DNA of 32,409 bases, taken from positions 1 through 32,409 of the forward strand of contig MZNV01001861.1 in the NCBI GenBank assembly GCA_002081555.1, read 5' to 3'. Positions 1-12,178 of this stretch are shown here, piece by piece. The DNA comes from Protostelium mycophagum. Its lineage: Eukaryota > Evosea > Variosea > Protosteliida > Protosteliaceae. The notes beneath the pieces are model-generated. The model saw only the letters and a list, made by a program, of their open reading frames with translations, had not been told where the DNA came from and searched no databases. Each line of letters starts with the position of its first letter. The first letter of the stretch is position 1. The position numbers and the translations under genes were made by a program.

Positions 1-1
1 A

Positions 2-390
2 GTGCGATGGTCTCAATTTTTAACTGATTTCAATTTTCAGTTGAAACACCATCCTGGACGCTTAAATGGTCAAACTGATGCTCTATCACAAAGAACTCAG
101 GATGAACTTGACATAGGGGACATACTAGCACAAGAAACATGTCTTCTTCCTCCTGATTTATTTGTCACAGTAATTGAGAACAACAAAAATAACACAAGCT
201 AAATAGACTCATTTTGAAAAGTCAATTTTATCAGCATATAAGAATGATGAGTATTATAAAAATGTTGTTGAATGGCTAGAAGTGCCATCTGACAAACAAA
301 AACAATTACTGGCCGGCTCTAAAAAGGTCAAGATCACCCCTAAAGGAATAGATAACAACAATCAGAGTTACAATAGTTTTTATAGCAACA
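2..390 (+). pseudogene. Ty3/gypsy-type retrotransposon polyprotein fragment (RNase H end)
   Basis: The first 66 codons read as the C-terminal end of a retrotransposon reverse transcriptase/RNase H region. They match the Ty3/gypsy pattern of a W-x-x-F-L-x-x-F-x-F segment, then H-H-P-G, then N-G-x-x-D-A-L-S. In autonomous elements this sits just before the integrase zinc finger. The frame ends at a stop near 200. A second open stretch in another frame (about 207-390) resumes with lysine- and asparagine-rich sequence, so the copy appears frameshifted. No integrase motif or LTR is visible after it, and the element is cut by the window edge on the left. This is a decayed or truncated copy with no expected activity. 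Confidence 0.7.
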
Positions 391-1035
391 AGTGTGACAA
401 AAAACATCACGCAACTTTGTGGGAAATTGCGCGCAAAGTTTATGTACAAAATGTCATCAACATGGTTTCTGACAGCCATAATGGCTGTTCCATGAACACT
501 TGAATCTATGCGTTGTAAACACGCACACGTAACTTTACAAACTTTAATAAATAAACAACAACGTTGATTTAAACATCATTGCGACTTGCAAAAGAATTAT
601 ATTAATTTATTCGTTCTTTATGTCATCGATGCCTGACACTTTCCATGATATGCTCCAATAACTCATTCTTCCACTCCTAAAAATAGACTAAAAATATGTG
701 TATATTAATCACTTACTTTAACCCAAAATGAGCTCAAAATCGTCACACGACAATTTTGAATTACATATGTTGATTTTATTTTGATTTTATTTTACAAGAT
801 CCGGAATCTGGCGAATAAAAGTTTGGAATTATTCCGATGTGGGTTGCTTTGTTTTGCGAATTCTTGCGATTACTCAAGTTCCAGGTCAACAGCGGCACTA
901 ACTGTCATTTGTCACACAATTTTTCTCGTAAAATTGCTAAGAATGCCAAAAGCGGCATAACTGTCATGCAAAATTCGTGTCCTTACACGAAAGAGTTTAT
1001 CCCAGCCAAGAGACATTCCTCACAAGCAGCAGGCA
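391..1035. other. AT-rich intergenic region upstream of the surface-protein gene
   Basis: No convincing coding exon is visible. The stretch 520-830 is AT-rich with many short stops. An ORF from 837 runs into the next gene in the same frame, but its first part is cysteine- and lysine-rich with no recognisable domain. The better start is the ATG at 1036, which opens directly on a signal peptide. Confidence 0.5.
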
Positions 1036-4000
1036 TGAGAGTGGCTCTTCTCCTCATCTCATTCATCTTTTCGGCGTGTGCTCTAGAATGCAGATACTCC
1101 GGAGGTGACCTCACTCAGGTCAGTTGGCATCATCCTCTCTACTTTTATTAAAGAGGAGCAGGTCTCCTCTTGGACGCCTTCTTTCCCAACCGTCAACGAC
1201 ACAGCTGTCTTTAAAGATTTTAAAGATCTCCAACTCCTCAATCAGAATCTCTTGGTGGCCAATGTGCAGTTGATCAAGTGCGTGTTTGTTTGTATAGAGA
1301 CGATCATGACATCTATAGCTCAACCGTTAGACTTTTTGGAACGACTTTCACCGCCTCTGATAACATCACCATTGATGGCCAGTCTCAGCTGCTCCTTGAT
1401 CAGCTTGGACTTCTCAGCAGTTACTGTCTCATCAATCACGGAAATGTGTTGGTTTTCAACTCCACAGTCTCTTCCTCTTTCATCTTTCTTTGTGGTGGTC
1501 ATATGCAAGTGTACCACCAGTCCAAAGTATGTTGACATCTTTCAATCACAGATGATTCATGAGTGCAGATCTCAGGAGCGAGAATGCAGATTTACAAAGG
1601 CTCTTTATTAGACTTCATCGCACAAACACCACAGGACGATACCAAAATCTTGCTCACAACAGTCATGTTGGATATTGACATATTCTGCCAAGGTACAATC
1701 CAGGCAATGTCTCTTGATGGCATCGCCGGTCCCTTTGATGTGCTATCTGCCCCGCATATTATCCAAATGGCTCCAGGATCAGCTTGGAACTATGAAGGTA
1801 CACCACTTCACTTGTCTACGTGTCCTGACGTCATCAGCACCTTTGGTCATGGAGAATCACAAGTTCATCTGTGACGACATGGACATTGTGGTGGGGACAT
1901 ATTCCAACATCTTCACTTTCTCTGCTGTAGATATGGCAGACTGCAGAATTAACAGATACAAATACCACCCCTTGAGTTTCGGAATGCAGGTGATCTTCTC
2001 CACAAACTTGTTGAAGAAATGTCAGAATACACCTGCTTACACTTCATAGCTCTTCTTGAAGGGAGCGGGGCCTTCCTATGTTTCAAATGTCACACTCCTC
2101 ACCAATGCCACATCGCCCATCATCTACGCAGAGAATCATGTCAGTGTTTTTAATTCTACAAGTCCCAAAATCATTATCAATCCCAGAAGAATCTGCCTAA
2201 AAAGACGTTTTGCCATACTGACACACATAGGTATTTGATTTGGGCTATTTTAGTACTCCATGGAACATCTTGGAATGCAAAAACTGCACTGTCAACAACC
2301 TTGGCAGCACTGTTTCATTCAATCGAATGAAACTGGAAGGTGTTACCACATTAAGCGGAAGCGGCACTTTCTCTGTGGTATCAAAATTAATCACTGATTC
2401 TTTAGTGCTCAGGTAGGGGATTTTAATTGCTTTATACATAGTTATAAATACTGTTGTGCCAAAGACCACGCATCGCGATTTTCTTTGAGGGGAAGATATA
2501 TACCTTAACAATCATTCACCGAAATTACAGGGGCAATTTGACCTTGTACTTTGGCGCTGCTGAAGTCGATTATCTGATGGTAGATGAGGGGGCAAGGATC
2601 AAGTTGGTGAGGATGACTTGACTTATTCTGTTTCCTCAAAAGCGACAAACACCTTCACATTATTTGCCTAAAGTGATGCGTACATTCACAATATCGTGAC
2701 ACAACGTGCGATTCACTCTCACTGACTTTCCAAGTCGAAGGATGCATGGCAAATCGGGGAGATCGGCGGAAAGGGATCCATCTTATCCGGTTCAATTGTC
2801 TACGGTGCTGACTCACAGACTTCTGAGACTTGGGACCTATCAAGCGTCACATTGGATCAGCTTTCACTGAATTTCCTCACAAGGATATCCTTTTCCACTC
2901 GGAATTTCGTCAACATTGGTAAGTTTTTTGTCTATCACTTGATGAAGCTAATAAACTTCAGGTAACCTTAGGACATCTCTCGATGACATCAATGACTTGG
3001 TGATGGTCAACCACACCACGATTTTGTCTTCAAAGGGGTATCTTATGGTCAATACTACTTCGCTGAAAAACCAACCATGTCTCACTACCGAGTCTGTCAA
3101 CACAGGAAAGACTATAGAAATGACCATTGTGCTTGGCGCGTAAGTTAAAAATATTCAATTAGCACAAACATTTCAACACCCCTACAATTCTTTGTGTTGC
3201 AAAAATGAGTTTGGGCACAACTGTTCAAATACATATCGGCCAAAGCAAAGTCCAAAAATCTATTTTTAGCACATTCCATGACCAATTACTGATGACTTAC
3301 AGCCCTGCCCCATCAGTGCCTGTAACCCTGGCAGATAACGGAAATGGAGTTATCTCTGCTACACCAGGTGAAACGCGTTATAATTCTGTCGCACGCTACT
3401 TGAATGTGTAGGCACAAAAGTCTAATGGTCAATCAGGCAGATTTTCTTCTTGCTTTAGGGTGAAAGAATACCTCATTAAAGAAGGCGATGGTACTACTTA
3501 TTCAGAAACCAATCAACCTTTCCGATTGAACGGCGGTTGTAGTTCTGTTAAAGTGCAAGTCCAAGCTGTCATGGCTCTGAGTGGAAGTATCATTGAGGTG
3601 AAGAATGATGCACCGGTTGCCAGGTGATCATTTAAAAATTTTTGGATCTCTATAAATAAATATTGAAATCAGCCAAAAACAAACGAAATTTAGTGTTCCT
3701 TGCACGCCTTCGTTTTACTGCATACACAAAATATATTTTAATACAGCGGATTGCTTCTAATATCCTTCTCAGCATCAGTTTGGGGCCTTACAAGATCACC
3801 GGAATGACAGGGAATTTCAAATCATTGAATCTGTCACACGATGAAGATTTGTACACCGCATCATGGTCTAAGAAGATTGTCAGAGACAACCAAGTGTGTG
3901 GCATAGGACCCAGCGGCATCGTCATCAATCGACAACGGTACGATATTACCCAGTCCTTGGCCACCTTCGATCTGAAGGAATGTCAACTCATCAATTTGGG

Positions 4001-4640
4001 CCTGCAACTTGAGTACAAGTTAAAGCAGGAGCAAAAGTCTACCTTTACAAAGTCCCAGAGTAAATTTGAGTCGTGGAAGGGACAGGTATATGATCCTGAT
4101 TGTCATACGGAAGAAAAAACACGCGTGACATATGAAAGTTATTTCTGACGCATGATAGCCGTCCGTGTGTTCTCCACCAAGAGTAAAAATCACACCGCCT
4201 AGTTTTGAATCGTTCCCATACGGAATCGAATTGAAATTTCCCTCCGATGCTCATTGTAGCTGTGACGAGATACCTCATATTGAAGTAGCTCAGGATCAAT
4301 CAAACACGTATGGGACTGCAATGTCAAACAAGTTCTATGAGAATGTGAGAACTTCGTTTCACAGTTTGGAGTTCATTTGGCTGATTCGATTAAGGTGTAC
4401 GGTCCCCCAAAGAATGTCACTTTCAGATATCGCGTATACTGCGGTCTACGAACTGACAATCTAATCAGTGAGGAGAGGAGCATTTCTGTCGCCCTGGTCG
4501 GTCCAACTGCAACCACAGCCCCCACCTCTAAACTCACAACCTTGAAGAGCACGAATCAGCCGACTGCCAGTCGTGACTCGTCTTCTGCAGCACAGATTGT
4601 GTGTTCTCTCCTCTGTGTAATTATTACACTGCTCATATAA
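1036..4640 (+). CDS. Secreted, probably GPI-anchored cell-surface protein, multi-exon
   Basis: The start at 1036 gives a clear signal peptide (MRVALLLISFIFSACA) followed by a cysteine-containing mature N-terminus. Many short introns interrupt the gene, for example 1278-1318, about 1528-1565, 1797-1840 and 2920-2961. Exons between about 1320 and 3130 encode short Asn/Ser/Thr-rich segments of the kind LVFNSTV, TVSFNRM and GNLTLYFG. These suggest repeated beta strands, as in a beta-helix, with many N-glycosylation sites; that fold is inference. The exon near 4377-4480 has a fibronectin III-like strand pattern (VTFRYRVYCGLR). The C-terminus is a Thr/Ser-rich linker ending in SSSAAQIVCSLLCVIITLLI, a small-residue site plus hydrophobic tail typical of GPI addition. 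The family was not recognised. It is a probable adhesion or coat protein. Some middle exons are uncertain. Confidence 0.75.
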
Positions 4641-4893
4641 GGAGAATAAACATCATTATATCAAGCCTTTTTCAGCCTTATGATGACAACTAATTTTATT
4701 ATGTACACTTGAAACTTGCACAGAAGCGGCTGTCGACATCCCATACAAATATATCCATGTCTTTTAAACCCCACTTGCACGATTTTCAGAATGAAAAATA
4801 ATTGCGGTAATAGGTAACACGTCAACGTTACCGTGTATTGTATGGCAATTGGTGAGATGTACCGTTGATTTGGGTAATACAATTTAACATCTT

Positions 4894-7800
4894 TTATGAA
4901 GAGACAAGAAGGCACCTCTTATGTTCTGTTTTCCCCACATCTACATGGAAGAACTGCAGCATATCAATATCACAACAAATATACAACATGACCATTGCGA
5001 TGCAGTTCAACAGCAAGATATGGGTTCATCACCTCAGTTTGTATCTTGTCAATGGCTGCTGTTCTGTCTGCATCTGTGTTGAAAAGATTGACCTGCTCTT
5101 TTACAAGGGGTTCGCGCTGCTTCACCTGTTTGAACAAGTGAGTGTCTTTATGGCATTCCCACTTGTAATATTTACTGAAGTGCCGCATCAAAAAACACAT
5201 TTTGAGAAGGTATTACATCGTGCGACATGGATGAGAATGGAATGCTCTTGGAGAGTTGGATGTCCTTGTGATGCCATTGAGAGCGTACTTCGCATATCAT
5301 GCTGTTATACTTTCCCAATGCTATCTCTCTGTCTATCACCTGTCATGCTGTCAGTATGACATTCCAAAAAATCATGAGCTTCATACCTCGACTGTCGTCT
5401 GTTTCTCGTCTTCAAAAGCATACCCAGTGTTCTGCGGACTTGTGGCTTGTAACTTCTGCCAGTTGTTTATCTTGAAATTTCGCTGGTCTTTCAATCTCTC
5501 TTGCAACCCTTTGTCCAACTCTGTGGTGCCAGAAAATTGTTCTGCCAACACCGCATTCCATGCCGCGTCTATGGCCTCATTTACAATCTTGCTTCTGCGG
5601 TTGAATAATACTTTCTGAGAGTTTCAGAAAATTTGTGTGACTGTGATGATATACCTCCGTGGTGGTGTAGTAGAGCTCGTTGATCATATGAAGATGTGCG
5701 CCGATCTCAATGAGTATGTCACCGATGACTGTCTTCATTCTTGTCTCGGGATCGTTTTCACCCACGCCAGCTATACATGTCAATCTACAACGTTGTATTC
5801 TGTCAAACTCTTACACCAAGATGTGAAATGATATTCTTTCAATTGGTACAACAAGGTCATATCTCTCTGTATAGACTTTGCACTCAGGCCTCCGGTCCAA
5901 TTGGAAGATTCTCGGAAACTTCCGGGGTCATTTCGTGCATCTACAAAGGAATCTACAACTCACCATTTCTGTTCATCGTATAGATCAGAGATCACGGCGG
6001 AGAAGATGAGGTCGAGGCTCTTCTTTGGGTCGAGCATATAGCTTTCGGGTGCTTTTTCTTCTCTGTTGACCTTGGCTTGACGGTCCAATAATTTGAGCTT
6101 CAATTCAAAGGGAAGACCTGAGATGATGAACATTCAAATCGCGAAATATGTAGGTAAAATGTTGTGCTCAAATGATTGATCCGCTCACCCTTCAACAGAG
6201 AGAAAGTAATGGATGGTGTGTCGAAAGTCTGAAATTTCTCAGAAAAAGATCTGTTATATTGATAAGATACCTTGGGGTCATGGATCGATCTGGTATTGTA
6301 ACTTCCCAGCTGGGCCCTGTTGAGATCCAAAGATCTGTACACATGCAGATATCCAATTTGTCTACATCGTTCAGTCGACGTCGACATCTTTATATAATTT
6401 GTCGTAAAGACTCTGATCGTACCTCAGGAAGAGAGCTTCAGACTCTTGGGAAGGCTGGAATTCATGGGCCACCACGTAGTGTCTGCTTGGAAATTTAACT
6501 CGTAATTTTTCCGATAAATCCTCTGCTTCACTTATGAGGTCCTCCTCTCGAGGTTCATTGATGACGTATCTCCCTGAAACAGTCATTTTTAAATTTTCAA
6601 ATTTCCCGCCAAAATTACCTTTGATGGGTATCTTCGCAACCAAGCGGGTTTGCGCGAGTTTATTCTCTTCTATGACGTCATCGGAGGTGGCAGCTTTTCT
6701 GAGAATATTCTGACCTTCTGGCTTCGAGTTACCCGTGATGACGTGTGCAATGTTTTCAAAAAATTGAGACGGACTGTTGGGGGTCAAATCGAGGGAGGCG
6801 AGGCGTTCCAGGAACGTGTCATCGTTGTGGATTGATGTGGGGCTGGCCTCTCTTAGTCTCCGGACCCATTCTTTCTTTATCTCTGCAGAAGTTCCCGCCA
6901 ATTTCACTTTGCATACTTCTGTACACACCTTATCACGTTATAACCTCATCAAATATTGTCAAGTCACGTCTACAACCTCAATGAGATTTCAGTGAATTTT
7001 CAACGAGATTTCACAATGAAAATTCTTCTTTTCACTTGTCATGTTTTGAAAAAACTTGATCATTGTAGACGTGTCACCTCAAACTGATGAGAAGGGGGGG
7101 TGTACCCCTCCTCATGATCTGCTTCGTATTCGTCTTTCACTTCCGTATTGACCCAGTAATATTTCCCGAGGTAATACGTCTTCACGGGATGCTCCACGTG
7201 TGCATCACAATTTTCATAGAGTTGTAGTGCGCCGACAAGAGTGTTGAGGCGGGCGTAATATGGACACCACTGTAGACGGTCATTTTTATATTTCGTGATT
7301 AATGAATGATTTGGGTGAAATTTCACTGAAAACTCACCACTCCCTTGGAATGTGAATATTTGATCAAGTCACCCGTAACAGTGAACCCATCAGAAGGTTG
7401 TGCGAGCGCGGCGAGGTCTTTGTGCCACAACTCAAAGTCAGGCCTCGTGTAGCCCCTTCGCTGACTGTATTTCTCGTGTTTGGACATCCATTGCGATTCA
7501 CTGGTGCATTCGCTCAACAAGACGGAGTTGTGCAGGTTGTCCACCAATCGGAGTTTCCTCCTTTCATTTGAATGTTCTTCCTAAGGTGAGTGAGTTGACA
7601 GTCTACAACAGTGTTTTTATTCCCAAAGACTTCCCGAAAGAGCAAAAAATTTATTTTTTAAAAACCTACATGAATCCTGAAAAAATCCAGAGAAATGGTC
7701 TGGTCGGGATAATCTTGCTTTGCAGAGGTGTAGATGGACAACGTCATCGCCTCGCGGTGCAGAGCAATCCACCTTGGCTTACCACCCACTAGCATGACCC

Positions 7801-10800
7801 CACACCTGTCACTGTCTTGGTTTGCCTCGAGAGCAGTACCTGATGATGTCACACCATGAAAATAATGATATCTCACCAGCTCCCATGCTTTTCGTTTTGT
7901 TCTTGCGGACGGTCTAAAAACATTATTTCCCGCCAAAATAGATTTTTGATTTTCAAACCTTGATGAATTGGTCGACGTCCTTGAACAGTGTGTGGCCGTT
8001 TGTTTCAATCCCGGGCACCAACTCTTTATCGATCGCGAAATCTCCACCAAATATTAAGGTGTTGACGTCATAGTCTCTCGCGGCGATCAACAGCTCACTC
8101 TATCTTTGGTCAGTTTCTCGGCCATCTAAAACGAGCCTCACCTTTCTAAGCATATCCACTGCACGAAGGTTTATTTCCCCGGCTCCGTAAGAGTACCTGA
8201 GAACGTCAGCTTACCGTGAATGTTTGCGTGATTTCACGTACTGATTGTTCAATATGACCATGAGTCCGCCTTTGAAATCCTGCAGCAAAGTTCTGCCGTC
8301 ATAACGCTTGAAGTCCAGAGCCAAGTCGTTGTAGAGAGAGATGTTCCAAGTGTTGTATGTCAACCCCAAAGTCAAGCAGATGTTCCTCCAGGCAGAGACT
8401 TCTTCGTAAGTGGTCCGGTTGTTGACGACCAGAAGGACCTGTTTGAAATTTAAAAAACAATTCGGGCGGGAAATGTCACCTTGGCATCGGGATTGTAGAT
8501 ATAGGCTTCGGCCAGTTGCACTTGGAATTTTTGTATCTATTACACGTCAAAACTGTCTGATTCCTCGAAATTTCAATGAAATTTCACCTGAACATTAATG
8601 GCCCTACTATAATCTTGAGGATGTCCTAGTAACAAGCTTGCGCTGTACGTAACTCTGGTATAGGCCGGTATGTCGAGTGACACAAATTTGAGGGTTGTAC
8701 AGATGAAAGAGAACAGCAACCGAGACAGATTGTCGACGTTGGCCAATATGTCACAGTCAGTGGGAAGAATTTTACCGGAAGAATCTTTGAGTTGTAGATC
8801 TCTGGGTGTCAAAGCAATGGGCCCGGTACATTCTACGAATATGAATTTTCGTCGAGATTTCACTTCTCACACCTTTGTATTCCACTCTCACCACGGCACT
8901 CAATACTCGTGGTTTTTCAGCGAAATTTCCGAGTGACAGCCAACTGACATTTGACAGCGAAAATATGAGAGGAGCTTCCTCTACAACACTTATAGAGGTT
9001 GGTCCCTCCACGCCAGAAATTTCTGCAGCCCACTGCATCGAAAATGGTGTCTGTACTTCGGTCACGTGCTTGTACAACTTCCCGACCCTCTGTACACGCG
9101 CTCTATGTTCCAGGAACGTGTTGATACGCAGCGCATTACCGACTTGTGGTTTGGTGACATCTGTCAACTTGATGTTGATGGGCTGTGATATCTCTTCCAA
9201 AGGCTCTTGGGTAAACATGTGATGACGGAGCTGTACACGTTAGACACGGTTATGTCAAGTCATGTTGGCGGCTTTGCTTCAAAACACCCAAATATATGTC
9301 ATTTGGTGACATCACCTCAGCGTGGCTCTGACAGTTGACCCATTGGTTGTTGGAGACGTAAGCATCAACCCCTTGTACAAATGGAGTGGGCATCGCACCT
9401 ACGTCATCATTTCCCGCAAGATATTTTCTCATAAAATTTATTCTATTTGCAATGTACAGATGAATAACCCACCTTCATTATGATGTGAAACCCATAATTG
9501 CATGTCTGATGCCGGTTCAAATACACCATATCCTGCAACATTGATAAATCTGGGGTTAGACACGTGCAGCTTGGAGGGTTCGTTGTATTCGTCCACTCTC
9601 TGTATATCTTCAATCTATTTTCGATCATCTACAACGACTCACGCCTCCGGGTCTGGTCACCGTGATGGTGTATTTGGCTTGAGCAGGTGTGGATCCTCCG
9701 CTCCCATCTCTACCATGAATACCAGAGCGTCCTCGGGGACCACTGACCCCTCCTGCGTTGCGATGATGAGTTGTGTGCCCAGAACCGGATGAACTGGTCC
9801 TATGGACACGTCAGATTCTGGGTTTGGGAGATTTGGCGGGAAATGTACCAAGTGTAGGAGCTTCCACCCCTGCCTCCTGCACCACCTTTACCTCCCAAAC
9901 CAGCGCGACCAGCGCCTCCTCCCACACCCCCGCAAGTGTTTGAGACCTGTACAGGTCAGTATCATCCTGACAGTTCCGAGCATACTTCTTCGTCCAAAAG
10001 CATAGTCAGGTCCATATCTTCTTCCAGTACGGTCACCTATATTGGGGGTCAGTTTGATGACGTCATCATACGTATCGCACCTTGATATCGGCTCCCGATC
10101 CTCCGTCCTTACCATCACCCCCATCCCCTCCTGTACATCGTCACTCTGAGATGTCGACATGTACATGGACTAACCCCTTCCTCCATCACCTCCTCGTTCA
10201 CCGTTTGTGCCACGTGAGTGTCTTGTGGCATCTCTGCCTGGCCGCCCAGTACCGCCCATTCCTCCGGTGCCTCCACGACCTCCACGGCCTCCATCCCCTC
10301 CTCTCGCTGTCATCTGAACAGTATCAATTATCGAGCTCCATCATCAAGCGTGGAAATGGGAATTCTTGCCTGTAGGGAATTATCTGGCAGACCTAATTGA
10401 AATGCCTTCCAATCATTCGAGCCAGAAAAACTTGATCGTATCAGAATCGAATACGGCTTCAAACATACCCTTCTCTGCCACTCAAGACACAATGAGCAAG
10501 GATCTCCTGGGCAGGAGAAACCGAAAGAGTGAGTTCGATCGAGCCGGCATCGGTTCCTCTCACTCCATCCACTCCTGCAGATATCAACTTTCCACCTTCA
10601 TTTTTTCACAAAGTAATACCAGGTTGTCCATCGCCCCCGCTACCACCACCGAAACCACCAGTTGCTCCGTCGCTTCCAGCTGCACCGTCTATATCACCTT
10701 AGCTACATTAAGAACATGAAATCGAACCTCGTCCCCTCGTTCCATCATTGTTTAGGATCACTTGAGCACCAAGATGATGCTCTTCCTTCGTATAAAAGCT

Positions 10801-10803
10801 CAT
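4894..10803 (-). CDS. Very large protein with glycine-rich collagen-like N-terminus
   Basis: About 25 exons join in frame on the minus strand from an ATG at 10803 to a TAA at 4894, giving about 1,300-1,500 residues. There is no signal peptide ([12 protein letters not shown]), so it is probably cytosolic or unconventionally exported. The N-terminal ~300 residues carry repeated glycine runs: [20 protein letters not shown] in exon 2, [18 protein letters not shown] near 10280, [14 protein letters not shown] near 10100, [20 protein letters not shown] near 9900. A short acidic segment [17 protein letters not shown] lies between the last two. A long non-glycine region follows, with beta-rich exons at 9620-8580, a segment [12 protein letters not shown] near 8200, and a charged helical C-terminus ending in HKRCLLVSS. 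The layout resembles large glycine-rich proteins of fungi and protists with an uncharacterised C-terminal region (from memory, possibly DUF7932; unverified). The exon joins at 10480-10330 and about 5400-5200 are least certain. Function unknown. Confidence 0.75.
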
Positions 10804-11572
10804 GTGGTGGGTTTTGTGAGCTCGGGTGTATCATCTTTGTAAGGAGTGTCATTCTACAACGAAATATGTCAAAAAACGGATACGAATCTGATGCTCACTT
10901 TGACCTGAATGTGAAATATGTTCCAACAGAGCTTGCGAACAACCGATTCATGTAAATCTGAAGATGTATCTGACTCAAGTGATGGGATGATCATTTTCCA
11001 GAAATCTCATCTTCACATTCTTCCATGGATCGAAGTTTACAATATAGAGAGATTCTGAAATAATTATACTTCATACATATTCTCTTGTAGATAATTTAAT
11101 TTATCTTACACAAAACAAACCTGAAAATCCAGCATTTTCCAGACGTTGCGTTCGTGACGACGCAACGTTTATTGATTTAGAAGATTAGAGGGACAGAAAT
11201 CATTGGAAAATAGGATCTTTGCACAACTCTTTTATGGATGATAAAAAGTCAATCTCAAATGGTTAATAATTAATCAATTCAATTTGTTGATTGTTGGATC
11301 ATTATTGTCGCTTCAAATTTTTGGGTAAATCTCTCTGCGAAGTTTGATGTCCTGACGAGCATCAAATTTTACATGGCCTTGGGTCTCTTGTACTACAAGC
11401 TGCTTAGATCATAAAAAATGGCATGGACACGCACCAGAACTCGCCAGTCTCAGTCATTTTCAAGTACCAATGAACGTCTAAACCCGTTTTTATTGCGGTT
11501 TGGTCCCGAAAGTGGTGTTGAATAACACCATTTGTTTTTGTAGCAGTTAGCCGATGTGAAGGCTTTAACTTC
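10804..11572. other. Intergenic region between the glycine-rich gene and histone H3
   Basis: It holds the promoter of the minus-strand glycine-rich gene and the 3' flank of the minus-strand H3 gene. A plus-strand ORF over 10662-10955 has no supporting splice structure and lies partly over the glycine-rich gene. A perfect 9-bp inverted repeat sits at 11143-11168. The rest is AT-rich with no exon I can support. Confidence 0.5.
11143..11168. repeat. Perfect 9-bp inverted repeat (hairpin)
   Basis: The arms ACGTTGCGT (11143-11151) and ACGCAACGT (11160-11168) are exact reverse complements around an 8-nt spacer. It lies about 400 nt past the H3 stop codon, too far to be a typical histone 3' stem-loop. 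The arm sequence resembles the outer arm of the nested inverted repeat at 31778-31887. Confidence 0.7.
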
Positions 11573-12029
11573 TTAAGCTCTCTCTCCTCTGATTCTTCTG
11601 GCCAATTGGATGTCCTTGTTCATGATGGTCACTCTCTTGGCATGGATAGCACAAAGGTTGGAGTCCTCAAAAAGACCAACGAGGTATGCCTCAGAGGCCT
11701 CTTGGAGGGCGGCGATGGCAGAGGATTGGAATCTGAGATCGGTTTTGTAATCTTGGGCGATTTCACGGACAAGTCTTTGGAAGGGGAGCTTTCTGATCAA
11801 GAGCTCAGTAGACTTCTGGTACTTTCTAATCTCTCTGAGAGCAACGGTACCGGGCTTGAATCTGTGGGGCTTCTTAACACCTCCTCCTTGCACGGCCGAC
11901 TTTCTGGCGGCCTTGTTGCTGGAAAGGCATTAGAAGGATGTGTTGTATGTTCTTAGAGACTCACGCGACATGCTTACGGGGAGCCTTTCCTCCGGTCGAT
12001 TTACGGGCAGTTTGTTTGGTTCGAGCCAT
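11573..12029 (-). CDS. H3: Histone H3, divergent variant, one intron
   Basis: The protein is a full-length 136-codon histone H3 that packs DNA in the nucleosome core. The tail begins [19 protein letters not shown], keeping K4, K9, S10, K14 and K18. A short intron splits codon 22 (alanine). The K27 context (AARKSA) and the GGVKKPHRF segment around K36 are present. The core keeps [20 protein letters not shown], a K79-type DYKTD and the end RRIRGERA. Departures from canonical H3 are HVAN in place of QLAT before K27, a VQGG segment after it, SAIA at the position that separates H3.1 from H3.3, and IMNKDIQ where proline is usual. It could be the main H3 of this lineage or a replacement variant. An intron-containing gene favours polyadenylated mRNA. 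Confidence 0.95.
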
Positions 12030-12082
12030 CTTACTCGGTTGCTGCTGCTTTGATTATGTCTTCACTGTCGCACAAATCCGAA

Positions 12083-12100
12083 TTTTCCCGCCAAAATTTT
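12083..12100. promoter_or_regulatory. E2F/DP-like site upstream of histone H3
   Basis: TTTTCCCGCCAAAATTTT lies 54-71 bp upstream of the H3 start codon. It contains the TTTCCCGCCAAA palindromic core typical of E2F/DP binding sites, which drive S-phase expression of histone genes in many eukaryotes. Binding is inferred from sequence only. Confidence 0.5.
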
Positions 12101-12155
12101 AAATTTCTGGAAGATTGAACTTAACGTAAAATGCGCGGTATAGTACGTGCTACCG

Positions 12156-12178
12156 TTTTTTATATAATTGGCGGGAAG
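12156..12178 (-). promoter_or_regulatory. TATA box with adjacent E2F-like site, H3 promoter
   Basis: Read on the minus strand, CTTCCCGCCAA is followed directly by TTATATAAAAAA, an E2F-like half site abutting a TATA-box-like sequence. It is about 130 bp upstream of the H3 ATG, leaving room for a 5' UTR. Together with the site at 12083-12100 it makes a compact cell-cycle-type promoter. Confidence 0.45.

Noticed and set aside
1278-1297. A 20-nt intron in the surface-protein gene
   Set aside because: A 41-nt intron (1278-1318) keeps the same frame and fits the usual intron size here.
10082-10375. Plus-strand Pro/Ser-rich ORF
   Set aside because: Antisense shadow of the glycine-rich exons on the minus strand.
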